A stretch of DNA of 64,000 nt from Azorinus chamasolen (Eukaryota > Mollusca > Bivalvia > Cardiida > Solecurtidae), in the NCBI GenBank assembly GCA_963576725.1, contig OY755240.1:37226629-37290628 (forward strand). The letters are read 5' to 3'. The translations under genes and the position numbers were made by a program. The notes beneath the pieces were generated by a model that was not told where the DNA came from, ran no database searches, and saw only the letters and a program-made list of their open reading frames with translations. Positions 47,076 through 57,568 of this stretch are shown here, one piece after another (within the stretch, counting starts at the first letter, position 1; every line of letters starts with the position of its first letter).

Positions 47076-47969
47076 TACCGTATAACGGGTTATTTTTACC
47101 TGCTGCTATTTTTTACTTATTTTTACGACCAAAGTCATTTTCGTAAAAATATTCCTCATATATTTTCACCGCGTAAACTCCGGTAAAAAGATCTAGTATC
47201 TAGCATTTGAATTTAATCGTAAGCAGGGTAATCTTTTCAAAGTCACCCTAATCTTCCGATACACTAGAGCGGCGTGTTATTGTTAAACAATATGCATGAA
47301 GTGTACCTGTAGGTGTTTCATTGCATTGTGTAGTAGGCTATCAGCATCAACACAAAATATGAAGAAACAACACATTATCTGACAAATGTTTCTATTGGCC
47401 GAAATCAAAACATACGAGAGGAAAATGAGACAATCATCCAATCAGATGCACGGTTACTAACTGATTACGATATTGTAGCTGGTTTCAGTCTCTTACTGAA
47501 TTTGTCAGATAAAGCTGGGTACCATACCCGCATCAGTTTCGTCCCTATTGCTTTTGGACTCATCCGACATTTATCATGGCGCTCATAACGTATATTTTAT
47601 TTACCAACTTTGTTTCTGCGACATAGGTCTTCGTTGGCAGAACACTGGACCAAAACAAACATTGGGATAAATGTGTACATGTAGTACAACATGGTCAATT
47701 ACGTTAATCATGTTGTTTGATGGCCATGGCGATATCCGGTACATGTGTCTGCTGCACAGTTACCGTGGTAGGTGTGAACACTTGTCAAACTGCGACATAC
47801 AGTTTACTTTGTATTAACCAAACTATTTATTGTGAATTTTTAATGATGAGCTAATTTTTTACGTGTCTTCATGGATTCGTAAAAATAAAAGTCATATAAA
47901 ATCAAATCATGTGTTTTTACCCCAAATCCGTAAACTTTTACAGCAGTAAAAATTACCCGTTATACGGTA
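47076..47969. mobile_element. TIR element TACCGTATAACGGGT, class unassigned
   Basis: Inverted ends TACCGTATAACGGGT (47076) and ACCCGTTATACGGTA (47969) continue with TTTTTAC/GTAAAAA. Outside them TAT stands on both sides, a possible 3-bp duplication. 894 bp with no transposase frame. Confidence 0.7.
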
Positions 47970-47987
47970 TATCATAAGCAAATACAG

Positions 47988-48080
47988 CAGATTGATCAGA
48001 TGGCTACTACATGAGCCATCTGATCTGGGTCTACTCTGTTTGCAAAGGTGTAGAAATGCATATTTATGGAGTAAAGGGTT
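47988..48080 (+). repeat. hairpin MITE fragment ending AAGGGTTAA
   Basis: GATCAGATGGCTACTACATG/AGCCATCTGATC dyad, CTACTCTGTTTGCAAA, then GGAGTAAAGGGTTAA. Confidence 0.6.
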
Positions 48081-48199
48081 AATTGTTCTATTTACAGGTC
48101 AGATCTAATTTGCAACTGCCATTATCCAGAAGGGAGGCAATCCAGTTGTAATCAAAAAGTGTGAAAGGGAGATGTATGCTTAAAATAGCCAGCTAAAAA

Positions 48200-49139
48200 T
48201 AGACACTGCTCTCCAAGATGCAATAGAACACTTGAATTTGTATTAAGCTGAACTTCACAGCAGATACAGTTATGGGATATATATTGATAGCTGGCAGCTT
48301 AATGCAGGGCATAGATATGGAAAAAAGCTTTAAGAGCTTTCTGCATTTTGAGTATTGTCCACAAAGTTTTCTCAATCTAAAATGAGTGTGTGTAATTTGT
48401 CTAAACACAATTTCTACTCTACTGATCAGGCTAAGGGTGATTACCAATACACTCTGGCCAGTGAGTCCTATCAGAGCACTGGATTAGGAAAACTTTAACC
48501 TGTAGAACCTTTAGGCTGTAGAAGTGAAAAAGTATATATACACAGGGCAGGGCCAATTTTAACCTCAGAACTATGATATTTTCAAAACTCATTAAGGCAT
48601 GCTAAGTTAATCTATACCACAAATATCTAAGCTCTGGGACATGTAGTTTTGACAAGAAGAGTTTCAAAGTTTTTCCTATGCATATATAGTGATCCCATGG
48701 GCTGTTTATGCAGTCAGCTAAAAAAAACTGTGAATCCCTGGGGTGGGGCCAATTTTGACCCTAGGGGCATAATTTATATAACTTTTGTAGAAGACCTGAA
48801 GTTGAAGCTATGTGCCAAATATGAAAGCTGAGAACCTTCTAGTTTGAGAGGAGAAGAATTTCAAAGTTTTCACTATATGTTTCTATTGAAAACTGAAAAC
48901 CCCTGGGGCAGGGCCAATTTTGACCCCAGGGGCATAATTTATATAACTTTTGTAGAGGACCTACAGATGATGCTATGTACCAAAGATGAAAGCTGAGAAC
49001 CCTGTAGATTCAGAGGAGAAGATTTTTAAAGGTTGAAATTGTTGACGCCCGACGACGGACGACGGACGACGGAGGACGACGGACATCAGGCGATCACAAA
49101 AGCTCACCCTGAGCACAAAAGTGCTCTGGTGAGCTAAAA
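48200..49139 (+). mobile_element. family 1 cargo-type element, head missing
   Basis: Contains GATAGCTGGCAGCTTAATGC, an uninterrupted A6 before AGCTTTAAGAGC (48321-48326), two HINE units, a GACGACGGACGACGG tract and the tail GAGCACAAAAGTGCTCTGGTGAGCTAAAA. Confidence 0.75.
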
Positions 49140-49245
49140 AAAAGCTACAATGTTCCACCTTCCATACTTCATTTTAACTATTTCGTTCATGAATATGCAG
49201 TAGGCATTCAAATTAATAATATACATAGAACAGGCAAAGGGTTAA
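49140..49245 (+). repeat. 3' half of a TTAACCCTTTCC-type MITE
   Basis: GCTACAATGTTCCACCTTCC through AACAGGCAAAGGGTTAAG. It is cut at its left by the HINE tail ending at 49139. Confidence 0.7.
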
Positions 49246-49384
49246 GACAGACTCACTATCACTTCAAGCTACTACACCAGCAATACAGGTGCACTAAAAA
49301 TAGCAACTGGTCATCTATCTCCACTGCTTGACCTGATGACCTCTTTATGAGCAAAGATAAGATGCTTAAAAGTGCAGTCAGCTA

Positions 49385-49810
49385 CAAGTTTGCTAAAGAA
49401 CTGTCCACCCCTGGGGTGTAGCCGATTTTGACCACAGGAGCATAATTTATATAACTTTTGTAGAGGACCTGAACATGATGGCATGTGCCAAATATGAAAG
49501 CTGAGAACCTTCCAGTTTCAGGAGATGATTTTCAAAGTTTTCACTATATGTTTCTATAGAAAACAATGCACCCCTGGGGCGGGGCCAATTTTTACCCCAG
49601 GGACATAATTTATATAACTTTTGTAGAGGACCTACAGATGATGCTATATGCCAAAGATGAAAGCTGAGACCCCTGTAGATTCAGAGGAGAAGAATTTTAA
49701 AGGTTCAAATTGTTGACGACGAAAGATGCATGACACACGCCGACGGATAACGGACATCAGGCAATCACAAAAGCTCACCCTGAGCACTTCATGCTCTGGT
49801 GAGCTAAAAA
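49385..49810 (+). mobile_element. headless HINE-like family 1 fragment
   Basis: Two units, a GACACACGCCGACGGATAACGG tract and the tail GAGCACTTCATGCTCTGGTGAGCTAAAA. The terminal hairpin loop is slightly changed. Confidence 0.75.
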
Positions 49811-50286
49811 TATATGCACAACTAGGCATAGTGCTGATAAATCCTATGAAGTTTCATGAAAATCTGATGAAAGGTTCTGGAGAAACCATGCGGACAAAAA
49901 ATTCCATGTAAAAATTCAGTCCCGTAACTCCGGAACAGGAATAAGATATGCACAACTAGACATGGAGAAACTGCGGGAACAAACTAACATCGGACAAACA
50001 GACACCATGCACCAGAAAGAAAAAAATGTCTCCCTAATATACTGGGGGAGACATAATATGATATGCACATCTAGGCAATGGTGCCGATCAATCCTATTAA
50101 GTTTCATGAAAATCTTATCATAAGTTGTGGAGATACTGTGCAGACAAAAATTTTCCATGTAAAAATTTCAAAGTCCCCTAACTCTGCAGAAAATCATTAA
50201 ACCGGAACAGGAATAAGATTGCACAACTAGGCATGGTGCTGATCAATCCTATAAAGTTTCATGAAAATCTGATCAAAGGTTTTGAT
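49811..50286 (+). repeat. family 7 tandem units with own terminal hairpin
   Basis: About four units of ~140 bp (GCACAACTAGGCAT, AGTTTCATGAAAATCTGAT, TTCCATGTAAAAATT). A GTCTCCCTAATATACTGGGGGAGAC hairpin followed by ATAAT at about 50027-50055 looks like this family's 3' end. The hAT element begins directly after. Confidence 0.6.
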
Positions 50287-52006
50287 TAGGGATGGGAACG
50301 AATAGTCGAATATTCGAATACTGCTCCGAATATCGAATATTAATATTGCTATTCGAATATTCGGAAAAAAATAAAACCGTTTTTGAAATTCATAATGTTT
50401 CTCTTATCTTTATTCTTCCACCTGTGTTAATTAGCTGGCGATGTTTGACAGTTTTACACGTGATTGTCTCTTTCCCAATACACGGTCCCATGAATGGAAC
50501 GCTGATTTGGGTATTTAATCCCTGTGTTTATTGGTTGATGATCTTTGATAGTTTGATACGTGATTGCCTCTTACCTATTACATGGTCCCATTTATGGTCA
50601 GCTGATTGGGGTGTTTAAAGGACCCTAATCCCTTATTAATCCGCTAAAGATAACCATGCGCAACAGTCCAAACCACCGTCTAATCAACACCTATTTTCTC
50701 GCTTCTCAGATGTACTAGATAACACGAGTTACTAAATAGAAGTACTAGAAATCCTTGTCTGGATCACCCCCTGTCTTGTGTATTCATACGCGTGATTATA
50801 AAGGAAGTCTTCTTGTGTAAATTTCAAAGCGAGGCTAAAATAGTACGATATTACAACAGCTGTGTCAGTCGTACTTCGCAATGAAAAGCAGTACTTTACA
50901 AAATCCGTTAAATTGCTTGTTTTATTGGGCAAGAAAAATAATCTAGCATTGGTTTTGTTAAAGTCGAGGGCTTCTATACCTTGTGCTGGTCTGCTTCTGT
51001 CGGAAACTCGCTAAAGCTCTTTCTCGACCAGGAATAGACTAACATCGGATATAGAAGCCACTGTCTTTAACGAAACCCATGCTTGATTCTATTTAGTATC
51101 TCTGCCCTCAAATTATTAACGATGTAAGCGTGATTATTGGACGTACTTACCAGGATCCAAACTGTTTGTCTCTCTAATCTATGTTTTCCTATATTTTGAT
51201 CAGACACCAAGTAATTTTGATATTGATTGAAACAAGTTTGATTAGTAGTAAATATTACCATATGCAACTATTATGTAATCACCTAGCAACACCGTTGTCA
51301 AAAGTATCACTTCGAAATTGATGTGTGATATGATCTGGTTTTTTCAATGAATGTGATTATGAATGTGACTAGATATGATTGAGATACTATTGTATTTCTT
51401 CATTATTTCCACCTTTATGTTGTTCAATTACTATCTGAAACCCTGCTCTACGTACAATGCAGTTCACACGTAAACAACGTACAGGTTACCACTGTACGAA
51501 AGTTTTCGCTACTTCATCACAGAAATTGAGTCATTCAAAAACTGTTAATAATAATTTAGTTACAAGACAATTGGAATAAAACCTTTGTTTTTTTGTTTTT
51601 TTTTGTTCAATAATTTTATTTTCCCCGTAATAGGTATATGCAGGTCGGGGAACCATCCTGCTCTACACCTTACACTTTTTGCATAGTATTACATATAATA
51701 GTATTCTTTCGTATAATATTACCAATGCAAGGGAATATGTATTATGTAATATAATAAAATAATATATGCCTTAATACCATTGATTGAACACATTTCCTCT
51801 AGAACAAAGAAAGAACATAAAGAACATAAAAAAAAATAAAAAAAAATGACCTTTGTTTTTATATTTTCATCAGTGGAAAACTAGCGAAAAACAGCGTCAA
51901 TATTTCAGTGTGTCAATATTTCAGACTCAGACATGTTTGAACTTTGGATACACGATCGCAAATTCTACCGAATAACAAAATAATTTGGTATTCGTTCCCA
52001 TCCCTA
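50287..52006. mobile_element. non-autonomous hAT transposon
   Basis: 18-bp inverted repeats TAGGGATGGGAACGAATA (left) and its right counterpart, which I read as matching over 17-18 bases. They are bounded by a perfect 8-bp duplication GTTTTGAT at 50279-50286 and 52007-52014. Eight-base duplications and TAGGG-type ends are features of hAT. Near the left are several ATTCGAATATTCG palindromes and a ~92-bp tandem duplication (50440-50620). No transposase frame. Confidence 0.93.
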
Positions 52007-52209
52007 GTTTTGATCAATCTGATCAATGTTGCTGTATGCCTCGCTAACCAAATTCCCATGTATAGTGCCACATGGACACATTATTTGAATAGCAGTTCCT
52101 TTTCTTCACAGATAATAGCCAGACAAAGCGTAAAAAATCTAGTCTTAGAATGTCACTTTTGACTGAAAATCAATGTCAAGATGCCATATGGATGCTGCTT
52201 AATGGAAGC

Positions 52210-52292
52210 AGCCAAATGGCCGTTGCTAGGGTACACAGAGGGTCGTTACTAGGGTACACCGAGGGCCGTTGCTAGGGTACACAGAGGGTCTA
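52210..52292 (+). repeat. short tandem repeat, three copies of ~28 bp
   Basis: CGTTGCTAGGGTACACAGAGGG and variants repeat three times. Confidence 0.85.
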
Positions 52293-52442
52293 CAATTTCT
52301 TGTCTGTATGATCAACTTGGGCAAACTAGCACAACAAGATTGCCTTGTATTACAATACAACTGGGATGCGTAAATACATCTTACTAATTTGAGTTAGTGC
52401 TTTATAACTGCTTCTGCAACTACACAGAATACTCTGAGTTTG

Positions 52443-52694
52443 CACAATAGCCCAGTTAGTCTAGATACAGTTCTAAACAGGCTTCACAATAGCCCAGTTA
52501 GTCTAGATACAGTTCTAAACAGGCTTCACAATAGCCCAGTTAGTCTAGATACAGTTCTAAACAGGCTTCACACTAGCCCAGATAGTCTAGATACAGTTCT
52601 AAACAGGCTTCACAATAGCCCAGTTAGTCTAGATACAGTTCTAAACAGGCTTCACAATAGCCCAGTTAGTCTAGATACAGTTCTAAACAGGCTT
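52443..52694 (+). repeat. 42-bp minisatellite, six copies
   Basis: Units start at 52443, 52485, 52527, 52569, 52611 and 52653. The period is a multiple of three, which creates an open frame of 14-residue repeats (HNSPVSLDTVLNRL). I regard it as non-coding: it lies in an intron on the other strand, with no splice or family support. Confidence 0.95.
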
Positions 52695-53058
52695 CACCTT
52701 TCCTGATTCTAGCAATTTAGTGGAGGGTCACAAGAAGACTAATGTTTAAAGATTTTTCATTTGGTTGCCATCAGAGTTCTACATGTATCCAGATACTTTT
52801 AGCAATGTTGATAGAGCATGATTCCAATATCATTTATGTAAAGTTTGATTATATTATGCCACATTATGTCACAAAAGCTCACCTGAGCATACTCCAATAG
52901 CATCAGAGTGACAAACATTTAAGATGAAATGCCAAGTTATTTGATGGCTCATCTGGATCCAACCTGTTGTAAGGTTATCACAAATTAAATCATAGTGTTG
53001 CACAAGTATAAAACCTAATTCTCCTCATTCAATTGTGTCAATATCATAATTCACATAC
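52695..53058. other. intron just downstream of a pelota exon
   Basis: Contains a HINE-like scrap (AAAAGCTCACCTGAGCATAC at about 52874) and a half hairpin (CTCATCTGGATCCAA at 52947). Otherwise nothing is recognised. Confidence 0.5.
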
Positions 53059-53149
53059 CTATTCTTTCTACAGCGACACTGTCCCATTCTGATTTACCAA
53101 GAGTAAATTTTCTGTTCAGATCTAGATCTAATGTGTGGTATGCACCCAT
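53059..53149 (-). CDS. pelo: pelota coding exon, about residues 96-125
   Basis: The acceptor is preceded by a good pyrimidine tract (ccttcctttgtatttcag) and the donor is ATAG|GTATGT. The 91-nt exon encodes [15 protein letters not shown], then [15 protein letters not shown] plus one base. The GAYHT.DLxxNRxFTLxKxxWDS block is the most recognisable signature of pelota and closes the N-terminal domain. The internal ATG is not the start codon of the gene; the family has about 95 residues before it, and the two preceding exons supply most of them. Only 80 bases upstream on the minus strand lies the donor of a possible cassette exon (53230-53472). Confidence 0.96.
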
Positions 53150-53229
53150 CTGAAATACAAAGGAAGGAAGATATCATTTAAAGAAATTGTTTGTTCCAAT
53201 TAAAATCCATTTTAGTTAGAAATGCTTAC

Positions 53230-53472
53230 CTGTTGTGAAATCTGCATTTGGCTATTATTTATAACCTTGTGACCGGAATTCAGAAAGAAAGTCCCATAAT
53301 TAGGTACCGCACGGTTAGCCAGTACAGCAGGTAATGTAAGAGGTGAAAGATCTGCACCACCATGGACTTGTAGAGAGTCAACTCCGCCTACAGAATTTGA
53401 TGTTTGTGAGAAAGACCGTCTGCGAGCACATTCAGCCTGCAAGGCAGATGCTTGGCAAGCAGAATTACCTAT
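53230..53472 (-). CDS. candidate cassette exon of pelota, identity unknown
   Basis: The minus strand is open from 53574 to 53212. Inside it, a pyrimidine-rich acceptor (ctctttctgttctgccccagcag) at 53473 and a strong donor (ACAACAG|GTAAGC) at 53230 bound 243 bases, or 81 codons. Both boundaries are phase 0. The flanking pelota exons are also phase 0 at this junction, so inclusion would insert 81 residues between the YVK end and the MGAYHT start. The encoded sequence has SLQVHGGADLSPLTLPAVL and AVPNYGTFFLNSG; I recognise no family. It may instead be a decayed retroelement coding segment, since open frame with a basic, gag-like look (GRTPTKPAGRKG) adjoins it up to about 53720 with a stop between. 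No counterpart exists in the pelota proteins I know. Confidence 0.3.
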
Positions 53473-53770
53473 CTGCTGGGGCAGAACAGAAAGAGATCCC
53501 TCGTGCACTTGAAGAGTGCGGGGAAATGTGTCCCCTCCCCCGTCTTTTGGCTCCCCAGCCCGTAATGCTGGCATCAGATATCAGAAAATATTTCTAGTTT
53601 CGGAGGCGAGATTAGTACTCCCTGCCCCACTGGCCCAAGTCGGCTCTTAGCCGAACCCTGCTGGTGGGGAGAAGGTTTATTAGAGCCTTTCCTTCCTGCA
53701 GGCTTGGTAGGAGTCCTACCTGTTTACCCCTTGTATGCTTTATCAGAAGTTTTCAAAGGGACTGTCAGTA
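53473..53770 (-). other. unassigned, possibly retroelement-derived coding remnant
   Basis: Less AT-rich than the surrounding intron. One minus frame reads GRTPTKPAGRKGSNKP, then LGPVGQGVLISPPKLEIF, and stops at a TGA near 53580. A second frame opens at 53574 and continues into the candidate exon at 53472. The change of frame at the TGA suggests a broken, formerly longer coding region. No reverse transcriptase, integrase or zinc-knuckle motif is visible, so its class is not assigned. Confidence 0.25.
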
Positions 53771-54257
53771 GTTTTAGAGTCCACCAGTAGTTTTAGTGTT
53801 TTGCAAAGACCTTCTCTTGTTCTGCTGATTTGTTTATACATATCCTCAAGCTAAAGTATATTTATTCACTAAAGGTGATAAATACCCTCGCACAGCAGTC
53901 TTGATTGCAAATCCAAGTTTGTGACACCAACTACCAATGTAAACGGAGGTTGTACTTACAATCCTTACATTCTCTGATCCATAGATACTGCTAAATCCAA
54001 TCTTGATTGAACATGCACTTTCCCAGCATAATTATGTCCTATAATATCATAATTTTGTTGAAATATTTTGCTGGTTCAACTTTTTCAACCACTGTTGGTC
54101 TTGACAATAGAGGCTGTTGAATATGGATGACCCAGGATATGTGATGTCACATATCTCTGGGCATGCATCTTTCACCAGTGCTTCCATGTGCTCTGCAACA
54201 TCCGATAAGGAGATAAAGGGAAAGCTGCTCGCTGATTGGATAATATTAACTACTTCC
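53771..54257. other. intronic DNA, nothing firmly recognised
   Basis: TGTGACACCAACTACCAATG at about 53921 is reminiscent of a long-terminal-repeat start, but no matching copy exists in the window. Confidence 0.35.
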
Positions 54258-56189
54258 TATATATGTTACAGTCAATCTGTGTAATCAGTCATTTCAGGAA
54301 ATGCCTGAAAATTTCAGTCATTTCGTGAAATGACTGTTTCATTTAGTCATTTCACGAAATGCCTAAAATTTTCAGGCTTTTCATGAAATGACTGATATTG
54401 AGAGGCCATCATTACACAGATTGACTAAAGACCATTAACGGGATTCAGGCAATGTATGAAATTACTTTTATTTAATTAATTCAACAGCAATTGTTCATTC
54501 ACATCATTATTTATGCATATTTTTGTTTAATACTTAATAACTAACAATTATTTCAGAAACATTGCACATATTTTTTTAATCATTTATGAAATTTTATTTG
54601 TAATAAATTTAATATACCAGGTACATGCATTTTTAAGTTTTTAAGATACTGTTATCAACATAAATAGCTTAATTCGTTTGGTTGATTTCACCTAACTATT
54701 TCACTTACATTAAGTGATAAAAACAGATACTTGTTACTGATTGGATAATAACTTAATTGGTGTATTTGTTTTACCTGACCTTTTCATTTACATTAACGAA
54801 GTGATTGGATTATCTGTTTCCCATACACACAAAGATTTTTGTCAAATTTTGCAGACACCCGTAAGTAGAATGTAATATAATTATGAATAGATTATCAATA
54901 AACAATGAGACATTTCCTGTATTCTAGCAGATGGTAACTTAAAGCAGGCTTAAAGTAAAGTAAAGTGCACCTTAACTTACGGAGCATTCCATTTTACTTT
55001 AAACCAGCTTTAAACCTAAACACAGGCTATGGAGTATTGGGTTAGATATGTTGACCTATGATTATGAAAAGATTATTACTAAACAGTTGTTTGAATTAGG
55101 TCATATTGTTTATTTTATTACCAATCAATACGATGTAATATAATAATAAAGCTACTGCAGATTCATGCTTTTCTTATAATAGCAGTTGGAAGCTTAACAC
55201 AGGCTTAAAGTAAAGCAGAATGCACATCAAGGCATTCCATTCCGTTATACTTTGAAACAGCTTTAAGTGGTAATATATGTTCAACAATAGAAACAGACTG
55301 TTGAGTAATGGGTTAAGTATGATGTCATATAATTATGAAAACATTATGAATGAACAACGAAATATTTCTAATAGCCTAGTACAAATGTAGTTGGTAGCTT
55401 AAAACACTGGTTTAAAGTTAAGCAGAATGCACATCAAGGCAATCCGTTCTACTGTTGACCTACCAGCTCTAACCCTTCTCTTGCTGAATTTTAAAACACA
55501 TTTCTCCTTCTTTACCCATTCCCTGTTGTATAATTACATATATCTTCACTGTGTACAAGTATTTCGCTGTGCAATTACTGCTGTGGAGTGCATTGGTTGC
55601 ACAATCAACTTGTAGTTATTTACAGGTAGGTGTATTGACGTGAATAGCAAGCGAAGGGTTAAATGGTAACCTGTCATGTGTAAACAGAGAAAAAAGACTG
55701 GGAGTAATGGGTTAAGCAGAATGTAATATAATTATTAAAAGATTATCAGAAAACATTGAGACATTTCCTATATTCTAGCAGATGGTAACTAAAGCAGGCT
55801 TAAAGAAAAGTAAAATGCACCTGAACTTAAGGTACATTCCGTTTTACTTTAAACCACCTTTAACCCTAAAAAGGCTATGGATATTATGGTTTAGATATGT
55901 TGAAATATGATTATGAATAGATTATGAATAAAACAAAATCAGACATTTCATGCAACCCCCAAGTCACAACATTTGTATTACCAATGATAATAATGTCATA
56001 CATAAAGCTAAAGTCGATTCAGTCATTTCGTGAAATGACTGGAGGTGTTTTTCAGTCATTTCATGAAATGACTAAAAATTTTAGGCATTTCGTGAAAAGA
56101 CTAAGTGAAACAGTAATTTCACGAAATGACTGAAATTTTCAGGCATTTCATGAAATGACTGATTTCACAGATTGACTGTAACATATATA
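54258..56189. mobile_element. DNA element with ~170-bp inverted repeats
   Basis: 54258-54430 and 56016-56189 are inverted copies: both start, read inward, TATATATGTTACAGTCAATC and continue through a series of TCATTTCGTGAAATGA palindromes. TATATA lies at each outer edge, so the duplication could be TA or longer. The interior has about four diverged units with GGTAACTTAAAGCAGGCTTA and TAAACCAGCTTTAAACC, plus a nested MITE at 55469. No coding region seen. Confidence 0.8.
55469..55662. mobile_element. nested TTAA-type MITE
   Basis: The left end CTAACCCTTCTCTTGCTGA and right end TAGCAAGCGAAGGGTTAA are inverted repeats. GACGTGAATAGCAAGCG is shared, inverted, with 20070-20100. Confidence 0.6.
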
Positions 56190-56268
56190 CATCAAAGGTA
56201 ACCAAGTATATACAGAAAAAGATGTTTTGCTGACATTTTGGCGATAAAGTGGATAATGGTATATAAAA

Positions 56269-56968
56269 CAATATACCCCCATTTTTTCAAAAGGGGGGTA
56301 TAAAAATGGTGTCTGTAAGACACAGTGATGCCCCCGTGTGGGTGCTTGCCTAGCTGTACGTAAAATTCCTAAGTCATTTGACCTTGACCTTGGGCTTGCG
56401 GGCAGCATGGGCCGGCTGCATAATGAAAGTATGGGTGGTGTTGAATGTGTATATGCAATTCCATGCCAATAGCTTTAGCGGCTAGTGAGATATAAGACGA
56501 TGAAAAACTGTGACAACCAATTGCACGTAAAATTCCTAAGTCATTTGACCTTGACCTTGGGCTTGCGGGCAGCATAGGCTGGGTGTGCAATGAAAGTATG
56601 GATGGTGTTTAATGTGTATATGCAATTCCATGGCAATAGCTACAGTGGTTAGGGAGATATAAGACAATGAAAAAACTGTGACAAAACACTGCACGTAAAT
56701 GTGACAACCAACTGCACGTAAAATTTCCAAGTCATTTGACCTCGACCTTGGGTTTGCCAGCAGCATGGGTGGGGTGCCAAATGATAGCACAGATGGTAAT
56801 TGATGTGTATGTGAAGTTTCATGTATATAAGTGTAGAAATTATTGACTTATAACACTTGAAAAACTGTGACATCCAACTGCACCTAAAAGCGTGACACAC
56901 GGACAGACAGACGGACGGACATGTGCAAAACATAATGCCCCCTGACTATCGTCAACGGGAGCATAAAA
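56269..56968 (+). mobile_element. HINE-like family 8 element
   Basis: The head ACAATATACCCCC forms a stem with GGGGGGTAT; ATGCCCCCG follows. Three units of ~170 bp (TAAAATTCCTAAGTCATTTG, CCTTGGGCTTGCGGGCAGCA). A GACAGACAGACGGACGGAC tract precedes the tail TGCCCCCTGACTATCG.CAACGGGAGCATAAAA. Confidence 0.65.
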
Positions 56969-57087
56969 ACGTTATCTGATTTCACTTAGAAATTTACCCA
57001 TTTTATAGTCTAGCTGGAGCACTGTAAAATCAAAATTTATTTGGCAAATTTTCACGTAAATTAAGTGAATATACAGAGACTGATCTT

Positions 57088-57107
57088 GGTATTCATTCCC
57101 ATCCCTA
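57088..57107. repeat. solo hAT-type terminal repeat
   Basis: GGTATTCATTCCCATCCCTA matches the right end of the hAT element at 52006 with one change. No partner end was seen nearby. Confidence 0.6.
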
Positions 57108-57160
57108 CTAAATATAGTAACAAATGTAATCAGGAAATTCATTGCCATGGCAAAGAGTAG

Positions 57161-57442
57161 ACAAGAGCCATGTGCGGCACAAACGCTTGTCTGACTTGGT
57201 GTTTGTCCAGCAAAATTAAAACTTTTGGAAAAAAATAAAGGGCCAAAACTCCCAAATTTTGAATTCAAGAGTTATGGTTCTTATGTAGGGGTCTTCTCCT
57301 TAATGAGATCTACCCACCTATATAATTTTTGAGTAATGACCTACATTAAAGTTTTTGCACGCCTATGAGTATGACTACGACTACAACTATGACCCAATGA
57401 TCACAATAGCTTGACGTTTCTTCGACACAGACAAGCTAAAAA
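57161..57442 (+). mobile_element. HINE-like family 6 element, small
   Basis: The head ACAAGAGCCATGTGCGGCAC (hairpin TGTG/CACA) is followed by CGCTTGTCTG. The tail is TAGCTTGACG...CACAGACAAGCTAAAAA. CGCTTGTCTG and CAGACAAGC are inverted complements. About 280 bp, lying in the intron next to a pelota exon. Confidence 0.7.
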
Positions 57443-57568
57443 TCTGAACTGTATCATAGAAATACACAGACCAGACCTTAATCAGACAGCTCCTATAGAA
57501 GCTTTATTATCTGGATCTACTTTGTCTACAAACACACAAAAGAGTGGAATCATCAAGTATTGGGTTAC

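Noticed and set aside
50292..50618. 108-codon frame as hAT transposase
   Set aside because: No transposase motifs, and the frame includes the terminal repeat and a tandem duplication.
52440..52706. Open frame of six 14-residue repeats (HNSPVSLDTVLNRL)
   Set aside because: It is a 42-bp minisatellite whose period is a multiple of three; there is no family, splice or start support, and it lies in a pelota intron on the other strand.
53921..53950. Possible long-terminal-repeat boundary (TGTGACACCAACTACCAATG)
   Set aside because: No second copy, primer-binding site or retroelement domains found nearby.
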